In this document: piece by piece, positions 8,051-17,482 of the stretch
Layout: each line of letters begins with the position of its first letter
Position numbering within the stretch: position 1 is the first letter of the stretch
NCBI GenBank assembly: GCA_947456955.1
Contig: CANGTQ010000008.1
Span: forward strand, 52,657 to 116,656
DNA from: Flavobacteriaceae bacterium
GTDB lineage: Bacteria; Bacteroidota; Bacteroidia; Flavobacteriales; Flavobacteriaceae
DNA: 64,000 nucleotides
Direction: 5' to 3'
Translations under genes and position numbers: made by a program
Notes under the pieces: generated by a model
What the model saw: only the letters and a program-made list of their open reading frames with translations
The model's database searches: none
Told to the model about the DNA's origin: nothing

Positions 8051-8875
8051 ATGAATGAGATTATAAATTATTTTTCTACGATTCCTTCTTCACACAGAGC
8101 TTTAATTTTGGCTGGTGGAATTGCTTTCTTTTGGTTGGTAGAAACTGCTGTTCCGTTGTTTAAATTCAATTATAATAAATGGCAACATGCTGGAATTAAT
8201 ATTTTTTTCACGGTTACCACAATTATTATCAATTTTTGTTTGGCTTTAATTTTATTAAAAGCGGCTGATTGGACTACTGAAAGTCATTTCGGAATTTTAA
8301 ATTGGTTACCCCATTTAAATATATGGTTATATACTATTGTCGGACTGCTTCTTTTAGATTTAATCGGAGCTTATCTGATTCATCTGATTGAGCATAAAGT
8401 CAAATTCTTATGGTGTTTTCATTTGATACATCATACAGATACCTGGATTGATACCACTTCTGCCAACAGACATCATCCTGGCGAAAGTGTACTACGGTTT
8501 ATTTTTACAACGTTCGGAGTTTTGATTTTGGGTTGCCCGATGTGGATGGTTTTTTTATACCAAACCTTATCGGTTGTGGCTACACAATTTAATCATGCTA
8601 ATATTACTTTACCAAAAAAAATCGACAAGATTTTAAGCTATTTTATTGTTTCTCCAGATATGCATAAGGTACATCATCATTACGTTTTGCCTTATACTGA
8701 CAGTAATTACGGAAATATTTTTTCTATATGGGATAGGTTGTTTGGTACCTTTAAAATTCTGGACAGAGAGAAATTAGTTTACGGTGTTGACACTCACATG
8801 AAACAGGAAGAAAATAACAAACTATCCAATCTGTTGGCAATTCCTTTTCAAAAAAGACGTACTCCGAATTCATAA
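8051..8875 (+). CDS. Fatty acid hydroxylase / sterol desaturase family membrane protein
   Basis: This 274-residue integral membrane protein belongs to the diiron hydroxylase superfamily. Histidine clusters are visible: HLIEHK, HLIHH, NRHHPGE and HKVHHHY. They would bind two irons on the cytoplasmic side. Three or four hydrophobic segments lie in the first 120 residues. The substrate cannot be read from sequence; lipid, carotenoid and sterol-like roles are all known in the family. I start at the ATG at 8051. A -7-like TATATTTG box at 8026-8033 lies directly upstream. Confidence 0.9.
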   Translation: MNEIINYFSTIPSSHRALILAGGIAFFWLVETAVPLFKFNYNKWQHAGINIFFTVTTIIINFCLALILLKAADWTTESHFGILNWLPHLNIWLYTIVGLLLLDLIGAYLIHLIEHKVKFLWCFHLIHHTDTWIDTTSANRHHPGESVLRFIFTTFGVLILGCPMWMVFLYQTLSVVATQFNHANITLPKKIDKILSYFIVSPDMHKVHHHYVLPYTDSNYGNIFSIWDRLFGTFKILDREKLVYGVDTHMKQEENNKLSNLLAIPFQKRRTPNS

Positions 8876-8977
8876 TTAAAAAAAAGACATTGATGTTTGT
8901 AAACTAATTATTTTTTTTACTAATATTGAATACGAATTAATCATTTAACATTCTTATAATTAAATGCTTTTACAGAA

Positions 8978-9250
8978 ATGAAAAAAAGTAGACTAGTTGA
9001 ACTTGACAATGAAGAATTAGATAGAGTTGTCAGCATGGCACAAGAGGAAAGAAAGCCTTTTGAAGTAATTAAAGAAGAATTTGGACTTACTGAAAATGAG
9101 GTTACCGAATTAATGCGCAAACGATTATCAAAAGATAAATTTGAGCTTTGGAAAAAGAAAGCAACAGGAAGTAAGCCAAAACCTAAGCCTATCATTGATG
9201 ATTTTGATGATTTGGACAGTAAATACTACATCAAAAATAAATTTGACTAA
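8978..9250 (+). CDS. TIGR03643/DUF2805 family small protein
   Basis: This is a 90-residue cytoplasmic protein of unknown function, recognised from the pattern ELDRVVSMAQEERKPFEVIK, EFGLTENEV and LMRKRLSKDKFELWKKK. The central part looks like a helix-turn-helix, so a nucleic-acid role is possible but is inference. The C-terminal tail is Lys/Pro then Asp rich. It has its own terminator and is not closely linked to neighbours. Confidence 0.82.
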   Translation: MKKSRLVELDNEELDRVVSMAQEERKPFEVIKEEFGLTENEVTELMRKRLSKDKFELWKKKATGSKPKPKPIIDDFDDLDSKYYIKNKFD

Positions 9251-9256
9251 AAATTG

Positions 9257-9282
9257 AACTCTTGTTTTTGCAAGAGTTTTTT
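9257..9282 (+). terminator. Terminator after the TIGR03643 gene
   Basis: The stem AACTCTTG/CAAGAGTT with loop TTTTTG is followed by a T tract. Confidence 0.85.
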
Positions 9283-9393
9283 AATTAATTCAAGAACACA
9301 CCTCTTTACTATTTAGTTAATCATATCTAAAAAAAATAAATTCCTTTGTAACTAATAATTACTTTTGAGGACTCATTTAAAAAAAAATCACTA

Positions 9394-11307
9394 ATGAACA
9401 AACTAATAGTAACTGCCTTTCTTGCTTTAATTGTTTCCGGCTATATGGCAACTGCACAAATGAAATCCTCGGTAAAAAATGTACCAGTCAAAGAAGAAGT
9501 AAAAAAGGATGTAAATTTAAATCAGGTCAATGTCACCATTGATTTAAATAAAGTAAATGACGATAAGGTTAGTGTAACCATTACACCGCCAAAGTTTACT
9601 TCAAACGAAATCATTTATCACTTTCCAAAAACAGTTCCCGGAACTTATTCTTCTGATAATTATGGAAAACTTATTGATGAACTAAAAGCATTTGATAAAA
9701 ATGGAAAAGAATTAGCCACTTCAAAAACAGATGCTAATTCTTGGAAAATATCTAATGCTAAATCGCTGGCAAAAGTTACTTATTATGTAAATGACACTTT
9801 TGATTCTGAATCTGGAAAAGGTTTTGGGAAGGAGGATATATTTTCACCGGCAGGGACAAACATTCTGGAAGGAACAAACTTTGTGGTGAACAATCATGGT
9901 TTTGTAGGTTATTTTGAAGACAAAACCCAATTAACCGAAATTCCATATAATCTTACTATTCTTCATCCGGCATCTCTTCATGGTGCCACTTCTTTAATAG
10001 ATATTGATAAGAGCGATACAGTAGATACATTTATCGCAAGCCGTTATTTTGATTTGACGGATAATCCGATTATGTATGCTAAAGCTGATATAGAAACTTT
10101 TTATGTAGATGGTATGGAGATTGTTTTCAGTGTTTATTCTCCAAACGGCGTACATACTGCAAAAGACTTATTACCTGAGTTACAGAAAACAATGCGAGCT
10201 CAAAAGGCTTTTTTGGGTTCTATAAATGCCAATAAGAGATATACCGTTTTATTATATTTATCAGATATGGCCAAAAACGATGCTAAAGGTTTTGGAGCTC
10301 TAGAACATCATACTTCAACTACGGTAGTTTTTCCGGAAGCAATGGATGTAGAAGCATTAGGAGAGCAGTTAAAAGATGTAGTATCGCATGAGTTTTTTCA
10401 CACCTTAACTCCGTTGAGTGTTCATTCTAAAGAAATTCAGTATTTTGATTACACTAACCCAAAAATGTCAAAACATTTATGGATGTATGAAGGAGTTACC
10501 GAATATTTTGCCAATTTATTTCAGGTAAATCAAGGCTTAATTACCGCTGACGAGTTTTACGAAAGAATGGCTGGCAAAATAAATAATGCTTCAACTTTAA
10601 ATGATACTATGTCGTTTACCGAAATGAGCGCTAATGTTTTGGTTGAACCTTATAAAGATCAATATTTAAATGTATACGAAAAAGGAGCTTTAATCGGAAT
10701 GTGTATTGATATAATCATTCGTGAAAAAAGTGATGGACAAAAAGGTATTTTAAACATGATGAAAGATCTATCAAATCTGTATGGTATAGATAAACCTTTT
10801 GATGATGAGGAACTTTTTGCTAAAATTATCAAGTTGACTTATCCTGAAGTAGGTGAGTTTTTAACTACCCATGTTTCCGGAAAAACACCAATTCCGTATG
10901 AAGTATATTTCGCTAAAATGGGTGTTTCCAAATCAAAAGTGCAGGTGCCGGCAAATCCGTTCCTGAAAGATAAATCAGTACCATTCATAACTGTAAATCC
11001 TTCAACAAAAGAAATTATTGTTCTTCCTGAGACAAAATTGAATAGTTTTATGACTACTTTGGGATTAAAAGGAGGCGATATATTATTATCATTTAATGAC
11101 AAAGCGTATAATCTAGACAATATTTATGATTTAATAATGATAAGTCAAAGTTGGGAAAACGATGATGTTATCAATATTAAAATAAAAAGAGACGGAGTAG
11201 AGCAAACAATCAATGGAAAAGTAAAATTAGATTTTGACGAAGAGGACGGATATAAGTTTACAGATGAATCAAAAAAGGCTTTTAATAACTATTGGTTAAA
11301 GGGATAA
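9394..11307 (+). CDS. Secreted M61 family metallopeptidase with PDZ domain
   Basis: This is a 637-residue exported peptidase. Residues 1-21 form a signal peptide ending in MATAQ. The zinc motif HEFFH is at 332-336 and the downstream EGVTEYFAN at about 366-374 holds the third ligand, as in glycyl aminopeptidases of family M61. The first 250 residues form the beta-rich N-terminal domain. A degenerate PDZ domain lies near 530-620 (LGLKGGDILLSFNDK). It probably acts in the periplasm. There is no type IX sorting signal at the C terminus. It is followed by a terminator and is likely monocistronic. Confidence 0.93.
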   Translation: MNKLIVTAFLALIVSGYMATAQMKSSVKNVPVKEEVKKDVNLNQVNVTIDLNKVNDDKVSVTITPPKFTSNEIIYHFPKTVPGTYSSDNYGKLIDELKAFDKNGKELATSKTDANSWKISNAKSLAKVTYYVNDTFDSESGKGFGKEDIFSPAGTNILEGTNFVVNNHGFVGYFEDKTQLTEIPYNLTILHPASLHGATSLIDIDKSDTVDTFIASRYFDLTDNPIMYAKADIETFYVDGMEIVFSVYSPNGVHTAKDLLPELQKTMRAQKAFLGSINANKRYTVLLYLSDMAKNDAKGFGALEHHTSTTVVFPEAMDVEALGEQLKDVVSHEFFHTLTPLSVHSKEIQYFDYTNPKMSKHLWMYEGVTEYFANLFQVNQGLITADEFYERMAGKINNASTLNDTMSFTEMSANVLVEPYKDQYLNVYEKGALIGMCIDIIIREKSDGQKGILNMMKDLSNLYGIDKPFDDEELFAKIIKLTYPEVGEFLTTHVSGKTPIPYEVYFAKMGVSKSKVQVPANPFLKDKSVPFITVNPSTKEIIVLPETKLNSFMTTLGLKGGDILLSFNDKAYNLDNIYDLIMISQSWENDDVINIKIKRDGVEQTINGKVKLDFDEEDGYKFTDESKKAFNNYWLKG

Positions 11308-11364
11308 TTAACTTCGTTCTTTTAGGCTTTATAGCCTCGAGTCAAAGTAAATTAGCTATTAAAT

Positions 11365-11398
11365 CCTCAATTTGTGAATCAGATTGAGGTTTTTTTTT
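11365..11398 (+). terminator. Terminator of the M61 peptidase gene
   Basis: The stem CCTCAAT/ATTGAGG is followed by nine T. It lies just before the next gene. Confidence 0.8.
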
Positions 11399-11423
11399 AG
11401 TAGTATTGCAAAAAATATAAATT

Positions 11424-12137
11424 ATGCTCAAATCAATAATAGTGCTGTTGTCAATAGTAGTTTTCACCTCTTGTTCCGAAAAGAAATCAACTAAAAACTT
11501 TGTTTTAACCGGAAATATTAAAGGCTTAAAAAAAGGGACTTTATACATTCAAAGAATAAATGACACAGTTCTTGTTGCTATTGATACGATAAATATTAAC
11601 GGAGATTCTCATTTTACCAGTGAATTTGATTTACAATCTCCGGAAATGCTGTATTTGTTTTTAGATCGTGGCGTTAGCAATTCAGTTGATAACAACATTT
11701 CATTCTTTGCCGAAAAAGGAAATATGTATATTGAAACATCTTTAGATTTTTTCACCGCCGATGTTAAAATCACAGGTTCTAAAAACCAAGCGCTATATGA
11801 CGAATACAAAAAAGTTGTTTCCAGATTTGTTGATCAGGATTTAGATTTGATAGAAAAACGAATCAATGCCTTAAAGAATAATAAAATAGAAGAGGCCGCC
11901 AGAATAGAAGAAGAACAAAAGGGAATTCTAAAAAGAAAATATCTCTATACTACCAATTTTGCAGTCAATCACGGTGATTATGAAGTTGCTCCCTATGTGG
12001 CTTTGGCAGAGATTTATGACATCAATTTAAAGTATATGGATACCATCCAAAAATCGATGACACCAAAGGTTGCCAAATCTTTGTACGGAAAAAAATTAAA
12101 CGTTTTTATTGCTGCCAGAAAACGGGATGAGAAATAA
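11424..12137 (+). CDS. DUF4369-type lipoprotein
   Basis: This 237-residue lipoprotein has signal peptide 1-16 and lipobox FTSC (Cys17). The N-terminal half (FVLTGNIKGLKKGTLYIQR and following beta strands) fits DUF4369, which often precedes a thioredoxin domain in Bacteroidota. Here no thioredoxin CxxC domain follows. The second half is a charged helical region (about 125-237) instead. It is probably anchored in the inner or outer membrane facing the periplasm. The function is unknown. It precedes the radical SAM gene by 27 bases, so the two may be co-transcribed. Confidence 0.85.
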   Translation: MLKSIIVLLSIVVFTSCSEKKSTKNFVLTGNIKGLKKGTLYIQRINDTVLVAIDTININGDSHFTSEFDLQSPEMLYLFLDRGVSNSVDNNISFFAEKGNMYIETSLDFFTADVKITGSKNQALYDEYKKVVSRFVDQDLDLIEKRINALKNNKIEEAARIEEEQKGILKRKYLYTTNFAVNHGDYEVAPYVALAEIYDINLKYMDTIQKSMTPKVAKSLYGKKLNVFIAARKRDEK

Positions 12138-12164
12138 CGTATTTTTGTTTGTTATCTAAAACAA

Positions 12165-14354
12165 ATGAAAGACCTACTTTTAATCACGCCACCGTTTACA
12201 CAGCTCAACACACCTTATCCGGCAACAGCCTATTTAAAAGGTTTTTTGAATACCAAAAGCATTACTGCATTTCAAATGGATTTGGGTATCGAAGTGATTT
12301 TAAAACTCTTTTCAAAAGAAGGGCTTACCAGTATTTTTTCAACCGTCAACCGTCAACCGACAACTGAAAACATTAAACGAATCTACTCATTACGCCAAGA
12401 TTACATCAATACTATCGATGCGGTCATTGCCTTTCTTCAGGGAAAAAACCAAACCCTGGCGCGTCAAATTTGCGCCGGTAATTTTCTTCCTGAAGCATCA
12501 CGTTTTGAACAGTTAGACGATATGGAATGGGCATTTGGTTCGATGGGCATGCAGGATAAAGCCAAACATTTGGCCACCTTATATCTCGAAGATTTATCCG
12601 ATTTTATAAAAGAAGCGATTGATGAAAACTTTGGTTTTAGCCGTTATGCTGAACGATTGGGTAGAAGTGCCAATTCATTTGATGAACTATATTCTTATCT
12701 GCAAAGCGAGTTAACGTATATTGATGGTATTACTCTTCCTATTTTAGAAGAGAGACTAAAAGAATTGCAGCCTAAGTTAGTTTTAATTTCTGTTCCGTTT
12801 CCGGGTAATTTATATAGTGCTTTTCGTTGTGCGCAATTCATTAAAAAGTATCATCCCCAAATAAAGACAGCTATGGGAGGTGGTTTTCCAAATACTGAAC
12901 TTCGTGACTTAAAAGACAAACGAGTTTTTGAATTCTTTGATTTCATTACTTTAGACGATGGCGAATTGCCTGTTGAATTGCTTCACTACAATGTTTGTCA
13001 TTCAGAACGAAGTGAAGAATCTCTTTATAAAAGAACATTCCTCATAGAAAACAATGAGTTGGTTTATAAAAATAACACTATAAGACCTGATTACAAACAA
13101 AGTGATGTTGGTACACCCGATTATTCCGATTTGCTTCTGGATGATTATATTTCAGTTATCGAAATTGCCAATCCGATGCACAGTTTATGGAGTGATGGTC
13201 GTTGGAATAAACTAACAATGGCTCATGGATGCTATTGGGGGAAATGCACCTTTTGTGATATTTCGCTTGATTATATAAAACTCTACGAACCCATAGCGGC
13301 TAAATCTTTGGTTGACAGAATGGAGGAAATCATTGACCAAACGGGAGAAACTGGTTTTCATTTTGTAGATGAAGCGGCACCGCCGGCATTGATGCGCGAA
13401 GTAGCTTTGGAAATACTGCGTAGAAAACTAACGGTTTCGTGGTGGACGAATATTCGTTTCGAGAAAAGTTTTACTGCTGATTTGTGTTTGTTGCTCAAAG
13501 CTTCGGGTTGTATAGCCGTTTCTGGCGGATTAGAAGTAGCCTCAGATCGATTGTTAGAACTAATTCAAAAAGGAGTAACGGTAGAACAAGTCGCGCAAGT
13601 CACCCGTAATTTCACCGAAGCCGGAATCATGGTACATGCTTATTTGATGTATGGCTATCCTACACAGACGGTTCAGGAAACGATTGATAGTTTAGAAATG
13701 GTGCGTCAAATGTTTGAGTTGGGTATACTGCAGTCGGGTTTTTGGCATCAGTTTGCCATGACTGCTCACAGTCCGGTTGGAATGTTTCCTTCAGCGTTTG
13801 GTGTAATTCCTGAAATGAACGATATTACTTTTGCAAACAACGATGTACAATTTAAAGACATAACTGGAATCAATCATGATAAATTTAGCTTTGGATTAAA
13901 GAAATCGCTGTTCAATTTTATGCACGGCATCTGTTTTGATTACGATCTTCAGGATTGGTTCGATTTTAAAATTCCGAACACTACCATTCCTTCCGATTAT
14001 ATTGTTTCTTGTCTGGAAAATGAAAATACTTTTGCGATGAAACCTTCAGCAAAAATAATCTGGATAGGAGGAAAGCCCATAACTCAGGCTTTTACAAAAT
14101 CTAAAAAAGGCAACACTTGGGAAATGATTCGATTGACCTTTCACGATAAAAGGGAAACGATAGAAATTTCACTAGAGTCAGCTAAAGCGAATTGGTTGGT
14201 GAAAGCTCTTGATTTACTTTCTGTAACAAATGACAAGACGATCACTTATGCACAACTCAAAACCGATTTTGAAAATGTATTTGAAGATTTTGAATTGTTT
14301 TGGTATTCCAAGCCAATTAAATCCTTGCGAGAATATGGATTATTGATAATTTAA
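12165..14354 (+). CDS. B12-binding-domain radical SAM protein
   Basis: This is a 729-residue radical SAM enzyme. The first 250 residues look like the cobalamin-binding Rossmann region seen in this family (LLLITPPFTQLNTPYPATAYL). The cluster motif is unusual: GCYWGKCTFC places Cys356, Cys361 and Cys364 as CxxxxCxxC rather than CxxxCxxC. A TIM-barrel-like part follows (HFVDEAAPP, SGGLEVASDRLL, YLMYGYPTQT). The substrate is unknown. Two repeat-derived in-frame segments are visible: TVNRQPTTEN near residue 59-70, and CHSERSEES at 278-286. Both look like insertions of dispersed repeats. Confidence 0.88.
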   Translation: MKDLLLITPPFTQLNTPYPATAYLKGFLNTKSITAFQMDLGIEVILKLFSKEGLTSIFSTVNRQPTTENIKRIYSLRQDYINTIDAVIAFLQGKNQTLARQICAGNFLPEASRFEQLDDMEWAFGSMGMQDKAKHLATLYLEDLSDFIKEAIDENFGFSRYAERLGRSANSFDELYSYLQSELTYIDGITLPILEERLKELQPKLVLISVPFPGNLYSAFRCAQFIKKYHPQIKTAMGGGFPNTELRDLKDKRVFEFFDFITLDDGELPVELLHYNVCHSERSEESLYKRTFLIENNELVYKNNTIRPDYKQSDVGTPDYSDLLLDDYISVIEIANPMHSLWSDGRWNKLTMAHGCYWGKCTFCDISLDYIKLYEPIAAKSLVDRMEEIIDQTGETGFHFVDEAAPPALMREVALEILRRKLTVSWWTNIRFEKSFTADLCLLLKASGCIAVSGGLEVASDRLLELIQKGVTVEQVAQVTRNFTEAGIMVHAYLMYGYPTQTVQETIDSLEMVRQMFELGILQSGFWHQFAMTAHSPVGMFPSAFGVIPEMNDITFANNDVQFKDITGINHDKFSFGLKKSLFNFMHGICFDYDLQDWFDFKIPNTTIPSDYIVSCLENENTFAMKPSAKIIWIGGKPITQAFTKSKKGNTWEMIRLTFHDKRETIEISLESAKANWLVKALDLLSVTNDKTITYAQLKTDFENVFEDFELFWYSKPIKSLREYGLLII
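12340..12367. repeat. Four tandem 7-mers (CAACCGT type) inside the radical SAM gene
   Basis: CAACCGT, CAACCGT, CAACCGA and CAACTGA lie in register. The reading frame passes through them. Confidence 0.8.
12996..13023 (+). repeat. TGTCATTC...GAATCTC dispersed repeat inside the radical SAM gene
   Basis: The segment is read in frame as CHSERSEES. A related copy with the same ends is intergenic at 24552-24577. Confidence 0.75.
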
Positions 14355-14464
14355 TTTTTTTATAAATTATTAATAACTTTTATATTCTACCTAAATATCC
14401 ATCTACAAACAGCTGTAAAATAATGACTTATAGTAAAAATATTGTTTTCGGAAATAAGTTTTTG

Positions 14465-15769
14465 CTATAGATTAGGTTCACCATAAAGGTCAAACTCTGT
14501 AGCGTCAATAATCTTTACATTTATGAAATCACCGGTTTTCACATAGAATTTTGATGCGTCAATCAGTACTTCATTATCCACATCGGGACTATCAAATTCA
14601 GTTCTTCCGATAAAGTATTGCCCTTCTTTTCTATCGATAATACATTTAAAAGTCTGCCCCACTTTTTCCTGGTTCAAATCCCATGAGATTTGCGATTGTA
14701 AATCCATTATTTCGGCAGCACGGGCTTGTTTTACTTCTTCGGGAACATTATCTTCCAATAGATAAGCATGGGTATTTTCTTCGTGAGAATAAGTAAAACA
14801 ACCTAAACGTTCAAACTTCATTTCCTGAACCCAGTCACGCATGATTTCAAAATCTTCTTGAGTTTCTCCAGGGTAACCAACAATTAAAGTTGTTCTGATG
14901 GTCATTCCAGGAACGGCTGCCCGGAATTCTTTTAATAATTTAGTTGTCTTTTCTTTGGTAGTTCCACGACGCATCGATTTTAAAATGTTATCCGAAATAT
15001 GTTGCAACGGAATATCAATGTAATTACAGATTTTTGGTTCCCGTTTCATTAATTCCAATACATCCATCGGAAAACCGGTAGGGAATGCATAATGCAAACG
15101 AATCCATTCGATGCCTTCAACTTTCACTAAGTTTTCCAACAGTTCCGCTAGGTTTCTTTTTTTGTATAAATCCAAACCATAGTAAGTCAAATCCTGAGCG
15201 ATAAGAATCAGTTCTTTTACTCCATTTTTGGCTAACCCTTCTGCTTCCTTTACTAACTTTTCGATTGATTGCGAAATGTGTTTTCCACGCATAATTGGAA
15301 TGGCACAAAAACTACAAGGTCGGTCGCAACCTTCAGCAATTTTCAAATAAGCATAATTTTTTGGAGTTGTGGTTAAACGTTCTCCTAATAATTCGTGTTT
15401 ATAATCGGCGCCAAGTGCTTTTAACAAAAGTGGCAAATCAGTTGTGCCAAAATATTGATCCACATTTGGTATTTCTTTTTCTAAGTCTGGGCGATATCTT
15501 TCGGATAAGCAACCGGTAACAAAAACTTTGTCTACAATACCATTTTCTTTTTTGTCAACGTATTCAAGAATTGTATTTATCGATTCTTCTTTGGCATTAT
15601 TAATGAAGCCACAAGTATTGATTACTACAATATTACCTTCTTGTTCGTGCACCACATCTTTTCCGCTTGCTTTTAATTGTCCCATCAAAACTTCACTATC
15701 GTAAGTGTTTTTGGAACATCCAAGGGTAATAACATTGATTTTATTTTTCTTTAATGATTTTGTTCTCAT
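14465..15769 (-). CDS. rimO: Ribosomal protein S12 methylthiotransferase RimO
   Basis: This radical SAM enzyme adds a methylthio group to the conserved aspartate of ribosomal protein S12. The first cluster cysteines lie in TLGCSKNTYDSE, NTCGFINNAKEES and TGCLSERY. The radical SAM cluster is GCDRPCSFCAIP. A C-terminal TRAM domain follows (about the last 65 residues). LGCSKN and the protein length distinguish it from MiaB. I start at the ATG at 15769 (434 residues). An ATG six bases earlier and a frame open to 15802 are also possible. Confidence 0.95.
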   Translation of the reverse strand: MRTKSLKKNKINVITLGCSKNTYDSEVLMGQLKASGKDVVHEQEGNIVVINTCGFINNAKEESINTILEYVDKKENGIVDKVFVTGCLSERYRPDLEKEIPNVDQYFGTTDLPLLLKALGADYKHELLGERLTTTPKNYAYLKIAEGCDRPCSFCAIPIMRGKHISQSIEKLVKEAEGLAKNGVKELILIAQDLTYYGLDLYKKRNLAELLENLVKVEGIEWIRLHYAFPTGFPMDVLELMKREPKICNYIDIPLQHISDNILKSMRRGTTKEKTTKLLKEFRAAVPGMTIRTTLIVGYPGETQEDFEIMRDWVQEMKFERLGCFTYSHEENTHAYLLEDNVPEEVKQARAAEIMDLQSQISWDLNQEKVGQTFKCIIDRKEGQYFIGRTEFDSPDVDNEVLIDASKFYVKTGDFINVKIIDATEFDLYGEPNL

Positions 15770-15833
15770 AGACATAATCCCGATTGTGCGGAAAGCGTGC
15801 AAAATTAAGCTTTTTATTTCGAATTAAATTGTT

Positions 15834-15866
15834 AAAATAAAAAACCACCCCGAGAGAAGTGGTTTT
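15834..15866 (-). terminator. Terminator of the FadL-type gene
   Basis: On the minus strand the stem AAAACCAC/GTGGTTTT is followed by a T-rich tract. It lies between the FadL-type gene and rimO. Confidence 0.75.
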
Positions 15867-15888
15867 AGTATGTTATGGTAAATGAAAA

Positions 15889-17406
15889 TTAGAAATTCAT
15901 TGAATAACTTACAGTTACATTATTGTTATATCGGCTAACTCTTGCAGGATCTGTAAGGCCTGATGAAAGAAATGTATAACTAAAATTTCTATGTTCATAT
16001 GAGTAGGCTATGTCAATTCTACTATCGCCAAAAGTATATCCTAAACCACCAGAATATCCGGTTAAGTCTCCAAAAGTTTGATCAACTTTATAAGGACTTT
16101 CATCAAAACGATAACCTGCTCTAAAACTAAATTCTTTGTATTCATACTCTCCACCTAAACGGACTTCAATAGCATTTTGAAGCGCATTACTCATAAATGA
16201 ATTTAATCCAGAATAATCATTCTGAGGTCTGAATCTTGTATTGCTATAATCTTTTGATGATACGTCAAGACTTAATAGTCCTTTTTTTCCAAAGATATAA
16301 GCGGCACTACCGGTCCATTTTCCTGGAGTCTGAATGGTATATGGTTGATAAATCATCGTTACTCCTGGATTGAAATTTATCGGATTATTTGTCCCGCAAT
16401 TTTCACAATTTGCATTTATTGCTTGTCTTTGTTTGTCCTGCAATCTGAACCAAGTTGTTGATTGATAGGCTATTCCAAGTCGTAAACTTTCAGTTGCTTT
16501 AACTATTGCGCCTAAGTTAAACGAGAATCCATTTCCAAAAGTATGTGTTTCTGTGTCAAACTGTACAGACTGTAAACCACTTGTTAGGATATTATTGGCG
16601 CCATACGATTCAAAAACCGAAGTGGTTTTTAAGATGTCAGTAAAGTGATAATTTAAATTGACACCTAAAAACAATTTATCTTTATAAGCTGTAGCAAAAT
16701 TGGCTGAAAACTTACTGTCATAACCAGTACTTACTGTAAAATTATCTTGAAAATAATTACCATTGGTTGGAACATTGGTAACATATGAACTATTTTGTGA
16801 TGTATTGCTAACAGGATTAAACATATAAGCTTGATAGCCGAGAAAAGCTTGTTGATCTATAAAATTTAAATCTTCAAAAAATGCATTTTCTAAAGTTTGT
16901 AAAGTAATTCCGCCTTCTTGTGGTAAACCATTGGCAAACCTTAAAAAATATCTATCTATAGAATTATTAGGATTAATTCCTGCTGAATAAATATTATTGT
17001 CAAAATTGTTATTGTTTTCGTAGTTTAGTGCCACTGTGATTTTTTTCCAATCATTTTTCGGATTATTATCTTTAAAGACAAAAACAACTCCAGCTTGATT
17101 TAAATCAAAAGAATTATCGTTTTTATTTCTAGTTGTTCCAAAATAACGAGAGGTATTTTTGGTGTTATAACTAGAACCAGTAAAAGTGGCAAAGTTATTT
17201 GCAAAGAAAATGGAACTAGCAGGATTTTGGTTGATAGCTGATAAATCACCACCAACAGCTCCAAAAGCACCACTCATTCCTCTAAATCTTGCGGAGCCAG
17301 TTAAATTTTCAACAGCATATCTGAGGGCATCTTCTGGTGTTGTTTCCTGACCTCTTAATGCTGAAAAGGTTAGTCCGGCAATAATAATTGTAATATATTT
17401 TTTCAT
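15889..17406 (-). CDS. OmpP1/FadL/TodX family outer-membrane protein
   Basis: This is a 505-residue beta-barrel protein with a signal peptide of about 19 residues. The N-terminal region after cleavage (ALRYAVENLTGSARFRGMSG, then GAVGGDLSAINQNPAS) is the conserved FadL hatch region, which normally carries NPA. The rest alternates like membrane strands and ends with VSYSMNF, an aromatic C terminus expected for barrel assembly. Such proteins take up hydrophobic compounds; in Bacteroidota they are often labelled hemin receptor without proof. The Gly/Asn/Trp-rich lipoprotein gene lies 76 bases upstream with a hairpin between. Confidence 0.88.
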   Translation of the reverse strand: MKKYITIIIAGLTFSALRGQETTPEDALRYAVENLTGSARFRGMSGAFGAVGGDLSAINQNPASSIFFANNFATFTGSSYNTKNTSRYFGTTRNKNDNSFDLNQAGVVFVFKDNNPKNDWKKITVALNYENNNNFDNNIYSAGINPNNSIDRYFLRFANGLPQEGGITLQTLENAFFEDLNFIDQQAFLGYQAYMFNPVSNTSQNSSYVTNVPTNGNYFQDNFTVSTGYDSKFSANFATAYKDKLFLGVNLNYHFTDILKTTSVFESYGANNILTSGLQSVQFDTETHTFGNGFSFNLGAIVKATESLRLGIAYQSTTWFRLQDKQRQAINANCENCGTNNPINFNPGVTMIYQPYTIQTPGKWTGSAAYIFGKKGLLSLDVSSKDYSNTRFRPQNDYSGLNSFMSNALQNAIEVRLGGEYEYKEFSFRAGYRFDESPYKVDQTFGDLTGYSGGLGYTFGDSRIDIAYSYEHRNFSYTFLSSGLTDPARVSRYNNNVTVSYSMNF

Positions 17407-17426
17407 GGTATATTTATTTTTTTATT

Positions 17427-17470
17427 CAAAAAAATATCTATGCAATTTGTTAAATAACATAGATATTTTT
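17427..17470 (-). terminator. Hairpin between the lipoprotein and FadL-type genes
   Basis: The arms AAATATCTATG and CATAGATATTT (11 bases) are flanked by A and T runs. It is placed as a terminator of the lipoprotein gene on the minus strand. Confidence 0.65.
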
Positions 17471-17482
17471 GTTTTATTATTT

